Positions 1 through 6,476 of a stretch of DNA of 7,064 nt are shown piece by piece (within the stretch, counting starts at the first letter, position 1; each line of letters opens with the position of its first letter). The notes under the pieces were generated by a model. The model searched no databases and had not been told where the DNA came from. It saw only the letters and a program-made list of their open reading frames with translations. Made by a program: the position numbers and the translations under genes. Source of the stretch: Oscillospiraceae bacterium (GTDB taxonomy: Bacteria > Bacillota > Clostridia > Oscillospirales > UBA929); contig JAIRML010000131.1 of the NCBI GenBank assembly GCA_031258665.1, positions 1 through 7,064 on the forward strand, read 5' to 3'.

Positions 1-1528
1 GGAACGGCTGGCCGACCGGCTGGTGGAGAGCGGCATCAGGGCTCACATCGAGGGGCGCATCAAACACATCTACAGCATCTATCGCAAAATGTACAACATG
101 CACAAGTCCCTGTTTGAGATCTACGACCTCTACGCCGTACGGGTGATCGTCGACGAGCTGGCAGACTGCTACAACGTATTGGGTTTTGTCCACGACCTCT
201 ACAAGCCCATGCCCGGGCGGTTCAAAGATTATATCTCCACGCCAAAACCGAACATGTACCAGTCTTTGCACACGACGGTCATCGGCCGCGAGGGGCTGCC
301 CTTTGAGGTGCAGATCCGCACTTGGGAGATGCATCACACGGCGGAGTACGGCATTGCCGCGCACTGGAAGTACAAGCAGGGCGTCGAAGGCCAGCTCGGA
401 ATGGAGCAGAAACTCGAGTGGGTGCGCCGTCTGCTGGAGGCGCAGCAGGACACCGACGCCGAGGACTTCATCCGCAGCCTGAAGATCGATATGTTTGCCG
501 ACGAAGTCTTCGTCTTCACGCCGCGCGGCGACGTCATCAATCTGCCCGCCAAGGCGACGCCGGTCGATTTTGCCTACGCGATCCACTCGGCGGTGGGCAA
601 CCGGATGATGGGCGCGAAGGTAAACGGACGGATCGTCAGCATCGACTACAACCTGCAAAACGGCGATATCATTGAGATCCTGACCGGCAACACGCACGGC
701 CCCTCGCGCGACTGGCTCAAACTGGCCAAGACAAACGAGGCGCGCAACAAGATCCGTCAGTGGTTTAAGAAGGAACGCCGCGAGGAAAACATTGCGCAGG
801 GCCGCGAGGAGTTTGACCGGGAACTGAGGCGGGCGGGCATCCCCATGGCCACGCTGGCGGTGGAGGACACCCAAACCGCCATCTTAAAGAGGCTCTCTTT
901 CGGCTCGCTCGAGGAGCTTTACGCCGCCATCGGGTACGGCGGCATCACGGCCATTCGGGCGGTAAACCGGATCAGGGACGAGCTGGTGCGCATCAATCGT
1001 CTGCAGATGCAGACCGACAAGGAGACGGTGGAACGCTTTGTGCGGGACATCAAGAAGGCCCGCAAGGCCATCTCCGGCGTCATCGTCGAGGGGATCGACA
1101 ACTGTCTGATCAAATTTGCCCGCTGCTGCGCGCCGGTGCCCGGCGATGACATCGTCGGGTTCATCACGCGCGGCTACGGCGTGTCGGTACACAAGGCCAC
1201 CTGTGAAAATGCCGTCAAAGGCCAGACCGCCCCGGACGCGTCGGGCCGCTGGGTACACGTGACATGGTCGGAGGAGATCAAAGACCTGTACCAGGCCGGG
1301 CTGCATGTCACCGCGCGGGACAGGGACGGCCTTTTCCTCGACATTGCCACGGCGCTCAGCAACCTCAAAGTGTCGGCGCGCCAGATCAGCGGCCGCAGCC
1401 AGAGCGACGACCTGGCCGCCGTCCAGCTCACGGTGGAGGTGCGCGACAACGAACAGCTCCTAAACGTCATCACCCGATTGGGCCGCGTGGAGGGCGTCAT
1501 CGAGGTGGCCCGGAGCGCGATCCAGTGA
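1..1528 (+). CDS. relA: Bifunctional (p)ppGpp synthetase/hydrolase RelA/SpoT (Rel), 5' end missing
   Basis: This is a cytoplasmic stringent-response enzyme that makes (p)ppGpp from ATP and GTP/GDP and, in the bifunctional form, also degrades it. The frame is open from base 2, so the gene is cut by the window edge; the GTG at 23 is internal. 508 residues are visible, against about 730 in full-length family members, so the HD hydrolase domain and the start of the synthetase domain lie outside. Counting from base 2, the synthetase region spans about 1-130, with RVIVD (47-51), RFKD (73-76), YQSLH (86-90) and EVQIR (102-106). The TGS domain is at about 164-228. A zinc-finger-like conserved-cysteine domain follows, with C375, C376, H397 and C401, and then a C-terminal ACT domain at about 430-508. 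RFKD is the RxKD form known from bifunctional Rel enzymes, unlike the ExDD form of monofunctional RelA, so a functional upstream HD domain is expected. The family is certain; the symbol could equally be rel or spoT. Confidence 0.97.
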   Translation, partial: ERLADRLVESGIRAHIEGRIKHIYSIYRKMYNMHKSLFEIYDLYAVRVIVDELADCYNVLGFVHDLYKPMPGRFKDYISTPKPNMYQSLHTTVIGREGLPFEVQIRTWEMHHTAEYGIAAHWKYKQGVEGQLGMEQKLEWVRRLLEAQQDTDAEDFIRSLKIDMFADEVFVFTPRGDVINLPAKATPVDFAYAIHSAVGNRMMGAKVNGRIVSIDYNLQNGDIIEILTGNTHGPSRDWLKLAKTNEARNKIRQWFKKERREENIAQGREEFDRELRRAGIPMATLAVEDTQTAILKRLSFGSLEELYAAIGYGGITAIRAVNRIRDELVRINRLQMQTDKETVERFVRDIKKARKAISGVIVEGIDNCLIKFARCCAPVPGDDIVGFITRGYGVSVHKATCENAVKGQTAPDASGRWVHVTWSEEIKDLYQAGLHVTARDRDGLFLDIATALSNLKVSARQISGRSQSDDLAAVQLTVEVRDNEQLLNVITRLGRVEGVIEVARSAIQ

Positions 1529-1567
1529 CAGTCGAGAGGTGTTTGGGCGGATTATTTTTGGAAGCTT

Positions 1568-1576
1568 AAGGGAGAG
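1568..1576 (+). promoter_or_regulatory. Ribosome binding site of the MBL-fold hydrolase gene
   Basis: AAGGGAGAG lies a few bases before the ATG at 1583 and fixes that start. It sits in the 54-base gap after the rel stop. I see no convincing promoter or terminator in this gap, so the gene probably shares a transcript with rel. Confidence 0.7.
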
Positions 1577-1582
1577 ATTTGG

Positions 1583-2209
1583 ATGCAGGTCGCGACATTG
1601 ATTGCCGGCCATTTTTCGGAAAATTGTTACATTGTGTGGGATGAGGCGCCCGGCCCGGCGGTGGTCATCGATCCGGGCGGGCGGCCGGAGCAGATTTTGG
1701 AGATGCTGCGGCAAAAGGAACTGACCCTCTCGCTGATCCTCATCACACACGCGCATTTTGATCATTTTTTGGGCGCGCCCGCCCTGCAGCGGGCCACAGG
1801 TGCGCCCGTGTATGTGCATCGGCTGGACAGGGACGGCATCGTGGCGCCCGGCCGGCATTACGGCCTGCCGCCCTCGTACCGGCCGCCCGAGGATGTGCGG
1901 GCCGTGGAGGACGGCGCGCAGCTGACGGCCGGGTCCATGACATTTATTTACCGCCACACGCCGGGGCACGCGCGCGGCGCCTGCATGATCGTGTGCGGCG
2001 ACGCGATCTTTTCCGGCGACACACTGTTTGCCGGGGACGTGGGCCGGGTGGACCTGCTGGGCGGCGACGCGGAGGCCATGCGGCAATCTCTGGCGCAGAT
2101 CGCCTCATGGCCGGGCGACGCCACCGTGTATCCCGGCCACGAGGAGGCCACAACGCTCGCCCGAGAGAAGGCGGAAAATCCTTATCTGCAGCCGCCCTTT
2201 CGCCTGTGA
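1583..2209 (+). CDS. MBL-fold metallo-hydrolase, glyoxalase II-like (YqgX/YcbL type)
   Basis: This is a 208-residue cytoplasmic metallo-beta-lactamase-fold hydrolase of the short glyoxalase II-like group; the physiological substrate is not known from the sequence. It shows the full set of metal ligands: H56-x-H58-x-D60-H61, H129 in TPGH, D146 in SGDTLF and H186 in PGHE. The GRVD stretch (154-157) after the GDTLF motif and the ending EKAENPYL are also typical. The length fits the one-domain bacterial form, which lacks the C-terminal substrate-binding domain of classical glyoxalase II, so hydrolysis of S-lactoylglutathione should not be assumed. There is no signal peptide or membrane segment. 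It lies between rel and hemZ, a common clostridial order, and its stop overlaps the hemZ start. One small difference is PGHE where PGHG is more usual. Confidence 0.93.
   Translation: MQVATLIAGHFSENCYIVWDEAPGPAVVIDPGGRPEQILEMLRQKELTLSLILITHAHFDHFLGAPALQRATGAPVYVHRLDRDGIVAPGRHYGLPPSYRPPEDVRAVEDGAQLTAGSMTFIYRHTPGHARGACMIVCGDAIFSGDTLFAGDVGRVDLLGGDAEAMRQSLAQIASWPGDATVYPGHEEATTLAREKAENPYLQPPFRL
2206..2209 (+). promoter_or_regulatory. GTGA stop/start overlap (translational coupling)
   Basis: The GTG start of hemZ shares bases with the TGA stop of the MBL gene. The 18 bases before it have no purine-rich Shine-Dalgarno, so terminating ribosomes probably restart here. This decides the hemZ start. Confidence 0.75.
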
Positions 2210-3693
2210 ACCTCTATCTCAGCGGCCATGAGGAGCGCTATGCCGTCGAACAGTGCCTGCTGGCGTTTTTTCCGGATGAGCGCCCCGTGTTCTGCCCGGG
2301 CCCGATGGCGCCGGGCGCGGAGGGGGTCGGGTCCCGCCTCCTGCGCGGGTCGGCGCGGGTCACCGCCGTCACTGTGATTTGCCTGAACGGGCGGGTCTCG
2401 CGCGGGGCGGCGTATGCGCCGGCCAAGGCGTCGGACGACGTGGAGAGGGCGCGCGCGCGGCGCGGCGCGTTGAAACTCTCTTTCTACCGCGCCGCCTGTT
2501 TGGCCACGGGCCGCCGACCGCCCTGGGGCGCGCTGACCGGCATCCGGCCGGCCGGCGTCGCGCTGCGGGCGCTGCGCGCGGGCGGCACGCGGGCGCAGGC
2601 GGACCGGCTGCTGCGCTTCCGCCACCAGGTGTTTCCGCGGCAGCGTTTTTTGTGCCTGGAGGCGGCGGAAACGGCCCGGGCCATCGAAGTCTCTTTGGCC
2701 CCGCGTGATATCTCACTCTATGTCGGCATTCCCTTTTGCCCCACCCGTTGTGCCTATTGCACCTTTGTCAGCCACTCCGTTGAGAAAGCTGGCGCGTTGC
2801 TGCCGGCATTTGTCCGTGCGCTCTGCCGGGAGATCGAGATTGTGGGCGCGCTCTGCCGGTCCCTCTCGTTGCGCCCGGTCACGCTCTACATCGGCGGCGG
2901 GACGCCGACCACGCTCTCCGCCGCGCAGCTGCGCGAAGTGACGGGCGCCTTGGCCGCGCATTTTGACTTGGCCGCCCTGCGGGAGTATTCGGTGGAGGCC
3001 GGCCGGCCCGACACCGTCGACGCGAAAAAACTGGCCGTGCTCAGCGCCCGCGGCGTCACACGCGTGAGCGTCAACCCGCAGTCGATGCGAGACGATGTGC
3101 TCGCGACCGTCGGGCGGCCCCACACGGCCGCGGATGCGCGCGCGGCGTATACGTTGGTCCGTCGCGCCGGGTTTCCGGTGGTCAACATGGATCTCATCGC
3201 CGGGCTGCCGGGCGACACGCCGGCGGGTTTTGCCGCGTCGTTGGCCGAGGTGATGGCCCTGCACCCAGAAAACATCACCCTCCACACGCTGGCCCGCAAG
3301 CGGGGCGCGCGCCTCACGCGTGAGAACCGACCGGCCCCCGGCCCGGACGATGTGGAGGCCATGCTGGCGGGCGCGTACGACCGCCTTGCCGGGGCTCGCT
3401 ATCGCGCCTACTACCTGTACCGGCAAAAATACATGGCCGGCCAGTTCGAAAATACAGGCTGGGCGCGGCCGGGCGCCGTCGGACTCTACAATGTCTGCAT
3501 GATGGAGGAGCTGCACACGGTGATCGCCTTGGGCGGAGGCGGCGTGACCAAACTGGTGGACCTCGCGCGCGGCCGCGTCGAGCGGGTCTTCAATCCGAAG
3601 TACCCTTACGAATATCTCTCGGATTTCGAGCGCATGTGCGAGAACAAGGCGCGTATCCGCCGATTTTATGAAACTTGCGCAGAAACCCGGTGA
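2206..3693 (+). CDS. hemZ: HemZ-type radical SAM protein (coproporphyrinogen dehydrogenase-like)
   Basis: This is a 495-residue radical SAM protein of the HemN/HemW superfamily, HemZ branch, annotated as oxygen-independent coproporphyrinogen III oxidase. Activity of HemZ proteins is not firmly established, and some superfamily members are haem chaperones. I chose the GTG at 2206: it overlaps the upstream stop as GTGA, and its product begins NLYLSGHEERY, as HemZ proteins do. The open frame continues upstream inside the previous gene, but that part is a shadow. The N-terminal domain (1-165) has PWGALTGIRP (106-115), a HemZ-specific mark. The radical SAM core has C178-x3-C182-x2-C185 for the 4Fe-4S cluster, YIGGGTPT (228-235) for SAM, then SVEAGRPDT (262-270), NPQSM (290-294) and GLPGDT (333-338). 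The C-terminal part has LYRQKYMAGQFENTGWA (404-420) and MMEELHTVIALGGGG (432-446). No Shine-Dalgarno is visible, so translation is probably coupled to the upstream gene. Confidence 0.93.
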   Translation: MNLYLSGHEERYAVEQCLLAFFPDERPVFCPGPMAPGAEGVGSRLLRGSARVTAVTVICLNGRVSRGAAYAPAKASDDVERARARRGALKLSFYRAACLATGRRPPWGALTGIRPAGVALRALRAGGTRAQADRLLRFRHQVFPRQRFLCLEAAETARAIEVSLAPRDISLYVGIPFCPTRCAYCTFVSHSVEKAGALLPAFVRALCREIEIVGALCRSLSLRPVTLYIGGGTPTTLSAAQLREVTGALAAHFDLAALREYSVEAGRPDTVDAKKLAVLSARGVTRVSVNPQSMRDDVLATVGRPHTAADARAAYTLVRRAGFPVVNMDLIAGLPGDTPAGFAASLAEVMALHPENITLHTLARKRGARLTRENRPAPGPDDVEAMLAGAYDRLAGARYRAYYLYRQKYMAGQFENTGWARPGAVGLYNVCMMEELHTVIALGGGGVTKLVDLARGRVERVFNPKYPYEYLSDFERMCENKARIRRFYETCAETR

Positions 3694-3702
3694 TGCCGAG
3701 GT

Positions 3703-3720
3703 CAATTGGCCCAATTGGCC
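3703..3720 (+). repeat. Perfect 9-bp tandem repeat (CAATTGGCC x2), possible operator
   Basis: CAATTGGCC occurs twice head to tail at 3703-3711 and 3712-3720. A third, weaker copy (CGATGTGCC, 6 of 9 matches) follows at 3721-3729. CAATTG is itself palindromic, so the pair could also form a 6-bp hairpin with a GCC loop (3703-3717). The repeat starts ten bases after the hemZ stop and ends about 50 bases before the predicted -10 box. It could be a protein-binding site, the remains of a weak terminator or chance. No U-tract follows it, so a standard intrinsic terminator is not supported. Confidence 0.45.
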
Positions 3721-3749
3721 CGATGTGCCCCAACAATTTACAAAATCAC

Positions 3750-3779
3750 TTTCCTTAGGCCCGGACCGTGTGTTATGAT
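3750..3779 (+). promoter_or_regulatory. Candidate sigma-A promoter for the cdaA unit
   Basis: TGTTATGAT at 3771-3779 is an extended -10 element: TG, one base, then TATGAT, five of six to consensus. Eighteen bases upstream, TTTCCT (3750-3755) is a poor -35 match (three of six), which an extended -10 can tolerate. The preceding 3730-3757 is locally AT-rich in an otherwise GC-rich window, as promoters often are. Transcription would start near 3785-3788, giving a leader of about 75 bases before cdaA. Confidence 0.55.
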
Positions 3780-3792
3780 AAAGGCATGGGGC

Positions 3793-3813
3793 GCGGCGCG
3801 CGTCTCGTGCCGC
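3793..3813 (+). promoter_or_regulatory. GC-rich hairpin in the predicted cdaA 5' leader
   Basis: GCGGCGCG (3793-3800) pairs with CGTGCCGC (3806-3813) over eight base pairs, one of them G-U, with a five-base CGTCT loop. It begins a few bases after the predicted transcription start. G-rich tracts (GGGGGCGGGGG, 3815-3825) follow rather than a U-run, so it is not a normal intrinsic terminator. It could stabilise the mRNA 5' end or affect translation. It does not look like a c-di-AMP (ydaO) riboswitch, which is far longer. Confidence 0.4.
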
Positions 3814-3844
3814 CGGGGGCGGGGGTTGTTGTAAGATATGGTTC

Positions 3845-3852
3845 AAAGGAGG
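3845..3852 (+). promoter_or_regulatory. Strong Shine-Dalgarno of cdaA
   Basis: AAAGGAGG is a near-perfect Shine-Dalgarno ten bases before the ATG at 3863. A nearer ATG at 3855 is in another frame and too close to be used. This supports independent, efficient initiation of cdaA. Confidence 0.8.
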
Positions 3853-3862
3853 ATATGCCGGG

Positions 3863-4720
3863 ATGGAGACCGTCAGGGAGATCATGCAGAATCTCTCCCG
3901 CTACGTCGCCCTGGTCTCGATCTGGGACGGGGTGGATATCCTCGTCATGACCGTCGTCGTCTATAAATTGATTGAGCTTTTGCGAAAAAGCAACAGCGTG
4001 CGCGTCCTGAGGGGCATCGCACTGCTGCTGGCCGTCAGTTGGGTGGTGGAACTCAGTGAGCTCCACACGGTCAGCTTTGTGCTGGCCAACACGATGCAGA
4101 TCGGCCTGCTCGCCCTTGTCATTGTCTTTCAGCCGGAACTGCGGCGTATGCTGGAGCAGATGGGCTCCGGCAAGTTGACGGGTCTGCTCGGACGGGAGAG
4201 CCGGAGCCACCTGGAGGGCGTGATCATGCAGACGGTCGGCGCCTGCGGCACGCTCTCATGGCGGCGAGAGGGCGCCTTGATCGTCTTCGAACGGGGGACG
4301 CTGCTCGACGATGTGGTGAAGACGGGTACGCTGCTGAACGCGGAAGTGACCGCCGAACTGCTAAAAAATATTTTCTTTCCCAAGGCGCCGCTGCACGACG
4401 GAGCCGTCATTGTCCGCGGGGGCCGATTGGCCGCCGCGGGGTGTATGTTGCCGCTTTCCGGCAACCAGAACCTGAGCCGCGACCTGGGGATGCGGCACCG
4501 CGCCGGCGTCGGCATGAGCGAAAATTCCGACGCGCTGGTCGTGGTCGTGTCGGAGGAGTCAGGTTCTATCTCGGTGGCGGACGGCGGCATGCTGAAGCGC
4601 CATCTGGACCCGGAGACGCTGGGGCTTCTCCTAAAACAGGAGTTGATGCCGAGCGGGGAGGAGGCCCCGGCTCGCGGCGTGTCCGGCCTGTGGCGGCGGC
4701 TGACGCGGAAAAACAGTTGA
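3863..4720 (+). CDS. cdaA: Membrane diadenylate cyclase CdaA (DisA_N domain)
   Basis: This enzyme makes cyclic di-AMP from two ATP at the inner face of the membrane; c-di-AMP controls potassium and osmolyte balance and cell-wall homeostasis in Firmicutes. It has 285 residues, a normal length. Three hydrophobic segments lie at about 22-40, 48-63 and 67-90, followed by the family motif FQPELRRMLEQMG (89-101). The cyclase domain spans about 105-262, with LLDDVVKTGT (147-156), PLHDGAVIV (176-184, catalytic DGA at 179-181), GCMLPLSG (193-200) and RHR at 211-213. The RHR surroundings are unusual: GMRHRAG replaces the usual GTRHRAA, changing the threonine just before RHR and the second alanine after it. 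The rest of the domain is intact, including VVSEESGSISVADGG (228-242). The next gene is cdaR, its usual partner. The family assignment is firm; the effect of the substitutions on activity is unknown. Confidence 0.96.
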   Translation: METVREIMQNLSRYVALVSIWDGVDILVMTVVVYKLIELLRKSNSVRVLRGIALLLAVSWVVELSELHTVSFVLANTMQIGLLALVIVFQPELRRMLEQMGSGKLTGLLGRESRSHLEGVIMQTVGACGTLSWRREGALIVFERGTLLDDVVKTGTLLNAEVTAELLKNIFFPKAPLHDGAVIVRGGRLAAAGCMLPLSGNQNLSRDLGMRHRAGVGMSENSDALVVVVSEESGSISVADGGMLKRHLDPETLGLLLKQELMPSGEEAPARGVSGLWRRLTRKNS

Positions 4721-4724
4721 AGCG

Positions 4725-4737
4725 GCGCCTGCGGCGC
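4725..4737 (+). other. Short GC stem-loop between cdaA and cdaR
   Basis: In the 34-base gap, GCGCC (4725-4729) can pair with GGCGC (4733-4737) around a three-base loop; the same bases form a direct repeat of GCGGCGC. There is no U-run, so it is not a terminator. The cdaR Shine-Dalgarno (AAAGGA, 4741-4746) starts four bases later, so the hairpin could affect initiation, or it may be chance in GC-rich DNA. Confidence 0.25.
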
Positions 4738-4754
4738 GGGAAAGGATCGTCAAG

Positions 4755-6002
4755 ATGATCGAGTGGTTGAAAAAACACAATATATTGTTTTGGGGGCTCT
4801 CCCTGCTTGTGGCGGTCATCCTCTGGCTGTACGTCCAGGTCAGCCTGGACCCGGAGGCCACGCTGACGCTGGACAACATCCTGATCACCCCGGTGGGGGA
4901 GGAGACGCTGCTGACCAACCGAAACTTGCGGATCATGAGCGGGCTCGATACCACGGTGTCGCTGCGCCTGCGCGGACGGCGCGTCGACCTCGCGCAGTGC
5001 AACGAACAAAACGTGCAGGTGGTCGTCAATCTCGCCGACATTCAGGGGTCCAGCCCACACCATCTGAGATACGAAATTCGCCTGCCGGCGGCGGTGACCG
5101 GACCCACCCGCGACTGGAGCTCTCCCACCTATGTCACGCTGACAAGCGATACGATCATCTCCCGCATGCTTGACATTGAGGTGCGCATGGAGAACATGAG
5201 CGTGGCGGGCCACTACAACCTGGAACGCGTACAGCCGGAACCGGCCCAGATCCGGGTGACCGGCCCGTCCAAACTGGTCGACGCGATTGCCCGCGCGCAG
5301 GTGACGCCCAGCGCGCAGGAGATCGACCGCGCGACGACGCTGAAGCTGCCGGTCGAACTGATCGGCCTGGATGGCAGCACGGCCGTGTCCGACATGCTGG
5401 AGACGGAGACCCGCGAGGTCTCCGTGATCCTTGATGTCTCCATGACGAAAGATGTGCCGCTAGAGGTCGACGTCATTGAGGGCGGCGGCGCGCTCCGGCG
5501 CCACGCCGAGATCGAGGTGTCCCCGGCAACGATCCGCCTCACGGGCGACCCGGGTGTTTTAGAGAACACAAACCGAATCGTGCTCGGCACGATCGATTTC
5601 TCGAAGACGCCCAACGGCCTCACACGCAGCACAATGCCCATCAAACCACCGAACGAGACGACGGCGGTGGACGGAAACACAGACGCCACGGTCACGGTGA
5701 ACATCACGGGCCTCACGGTCAAACGGATCGACACGGAGAACATCTCCACCGTGGGCGGTCAGCCACCCACCGATTACGAGGTGAATATTGTCACGCAGAG
5801 CATCCCGGCGATGGTGCGCGGCCCCCTCTCGTCCGTCGAACTGGTGAGTGCCCACAACATCCGCGTTGTGGCCGACTTGACGGACTGGGATCTGATCGTC
5901 GGCCAGCAGACCGTGGCGGCGCAGGTGTCCATCGACGGCGTCGCCGACGTGGGTGTGCTGGGAGATTACAAAATCGTCATCGACGTGGTGAAGCGGGAGT
6001 AA
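4755..6002 (+). CDS. cdaR: CdaA regulatory protein CdaR, YbbR-repeat membrane-anchored protein
   Basis: CdaR proteins bind CdaA and tune c-di-AMP synthesis from the outer face of the membrane. This one has 415 residues. A short basic N-terminus (MIEWLKKHN) precedes a single hydrophobic anchor at about 10-28, and the remainder is predicted to be extracytoplasmic. That remainder splits into about four YbbR-like beta-rich repeats, near 38-140, 140-228, 232-318 and 322-413. Each has the recurring pattern of a V/I-rich strand, a region ending in R-V/L-x-G-P/D, and a closing strand (IRVTGPSKL at 166-174, IRLTGDPGVL at 260-269, MVRGPLSSV at 353-361). Four repeats match the well-known Bacillus protein, although this one is somewhat shorter. 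The ATG at 4755 is preceded by AAAGGA at good spacing. It follows cdaA by 34 bases, which supports joint expression. The gene normally found next, glmM, is absent here. Confidence 0.93.
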   Translation: MIEWLKKHNILFWGLSLLVAVILWLYVQVSLDPEATLTLDNILITPVGEETLLTNRNLRIMSGLDTTVSLRLRGRRVDLAQCNEQNVQVVVNLADIQGSSPHHLRYEIRLPAAVTGPTRDWSSPTYVTLTSDTIISRMLDIEVRMENMSVAGHYNLERVQPEPAQIRVTGPSKLVDAIARAQVTPSAQEIDRATTLKLPVELIGLDGSTAVSDMLETETREVSVILDVSMTKDVPLEVDVIEGGGALRRHAEIEVSPATIRLTGDPGVLENTNRIVLGTIDFSKTPNGLTRSTMPIKPPNETTAVDGNTDATVTVNITGLTVKRIDTENISTVGGQPPTDYEVNIVTQSIPAMVRGPLSSVELVSAHNIRVVADLTDWDLIVGQQTVAAQVSIDGVADVGVLGDYKIVIDVVKRE

Positions 6003-6048
6003 AATGACAGACAACAGGCAACAGCCGGGTTTGCGGCGGCCCGTGTGC

Positions 6049-6056
6049 GAGGGGAG
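6049..6056 (+). promoter_or_regulatory. Shine-Dalgarno that fixes the rseC-like start
   Basis: GAGGGGAG sits six bases before the ATG at 6063. An in-frame GTG at 6045 would put this site inside the gene and has no Shine-Dalgarno of its own, so 6063 is the preferred start. Confidence 0.75.
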
Positions 6057-6062
6057 ACAGAT

Positions 6063-6476
6063 ATGCAGCAGCAGGCGGTAATCAAACGGGTGCTGAACAC
6101 GCGTACGGCCCTTGTAGAAGTGCGCCGCCTCTCGGCCTGCGGGCACGACTGCGCCGCCTGCGGCGGTCTGTGCGCCGACGGCGCGCGGGTGCTGGTCAAG
6201 GCCGCGAACCCCCTGGGAGGGCGCGAGGGCGATGTGGTGACGGTGCGCTCGGAGACGGGGCAGATCTTAAAGTGGGCCGCGCTGGTCTATCTGGCGCCGG
6301 TGGGGCTGTTCTTTCTGGGGTATGTTTTGGGCGCTCTGTTCGCCGGTGTCTCGCCGGCGATGACCGGCCTTGCCGGCTTTGTATGCGGTTTCGTCTGCAT
6401 CTGGCTGGGCGGTCGGCGGTTGGGGCGGCGCGGCGGCGTGGCGGCGCGGATCGTCGCCGTGGAGGGCACGCGATAG
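6063..6476 (+). CDS. RseC/MucC-type (SoxR-reducing system) small membrane protein
   Basis: This is a 137-residue protein of the RseC/MucC family. Members include RseC, which acts in the sigma-E and SoxR-reducing systems of enterobacteria, and versions in anaerobes often near Rnf electron-transport genes. The N-terminal soluble part carries four cysteines, C26-x3-C30-x2-C33-x3-C37 (SACGHDCAACGGLC), suggesting an iron-sulphur or other metal site. Next comes a beta-rich stretch (41-66), then two membrane segments at about 70-94 and 97-117, and a basic tail with GGRRLGRRGG (116-125). This matches the family layout of Cys motif plus two helices. The ATG at 6063 was chosen over the GTG at 6045 because of its Shine-Dalgarno. 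It lies 60 bases after cdaR and is followed without a gap by the next gene. No Rnf, rseA or rseB genes are visible, so its redox partner is unknown. The two-helix topology is predicted by eye. Confidence 0.85.
   Translation: MQQQAVIKRVLNTRTALVEVRRLSACGHDCAACGGLCADGARVLVKAANPLGGREGDVVTVRSETGQILKWAALVYLAPVGLFFLGYVLGALFAGVSPAMTGLAGFVCGFVCIWLGGRRLGRRGGVAARIVAVEGTR
6461..6466 (+). promoter_or_regulatory. Shine-Dalgarno of the DUF5685-type gene, inside rseC
   Basis: GGAGGG within the last codons of the rseC-like gene lies ten bases before the ATG at 6477. It supports separate initiation of the downstream protein despite the zero-base gap. Confidence 0.65.

Noticed and set aside
1460..2086. Minus-strand open frame of 208 codons opposite the MBL-fold gene
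   Set aside because: It lies antisense to the metal-binding motifs of a certain gene, shows no family motif and is explained by high GC content.
1993..2205. In-frame upstream extension of hemZ inside the MBL gene
   Set aside because: The extension encodes an Arg/Gly-rich shadow of the MBL gene; HemZ similarity begins at the GTG at 2206.
3703..3733. Intrinsic terminator after hemZ
   Set aside because: The possible stem is short with a three-base loop and no U-tract follows, so termination here is not supported.
3786..3862. c-di-AMP riboswitch in the cdaA leader
   Set aside because: The leader is only about 75 bases and lacks the length and multi-helix pattern of the ydaO class.
2713..3885. 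Long minus-strand open frame (390 codons) opposite hemZ and reaching into cdaA
   Set aside because: It is antisense to clear hemZ motifs, its product is low in recognisable domains and rich in Arg/His/Gly/Ala, and such frames are expected opposite GC-rich genes.
4258..4758. Plus-strand alternative frame of 166 codons inside cdaA
   Set aside because: It is an Arg/Gly-rich out-of-frame translation of the cdaA catalytic domain with no motif of its own.
4566..5213. Minus-strand open frame of 215 codons across the cdaA/cdaR junction
   Set aside because: It crosses two confident plus-strand genes and their ribosome binding site, and has no recognisable domain.
6045..6062. Upstream GTG start for the rseC-like gene
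   Set aside because: The Shine-Dalgarno at 6049-6056 lies downstream of this GTG and serves the ATG at 6063.
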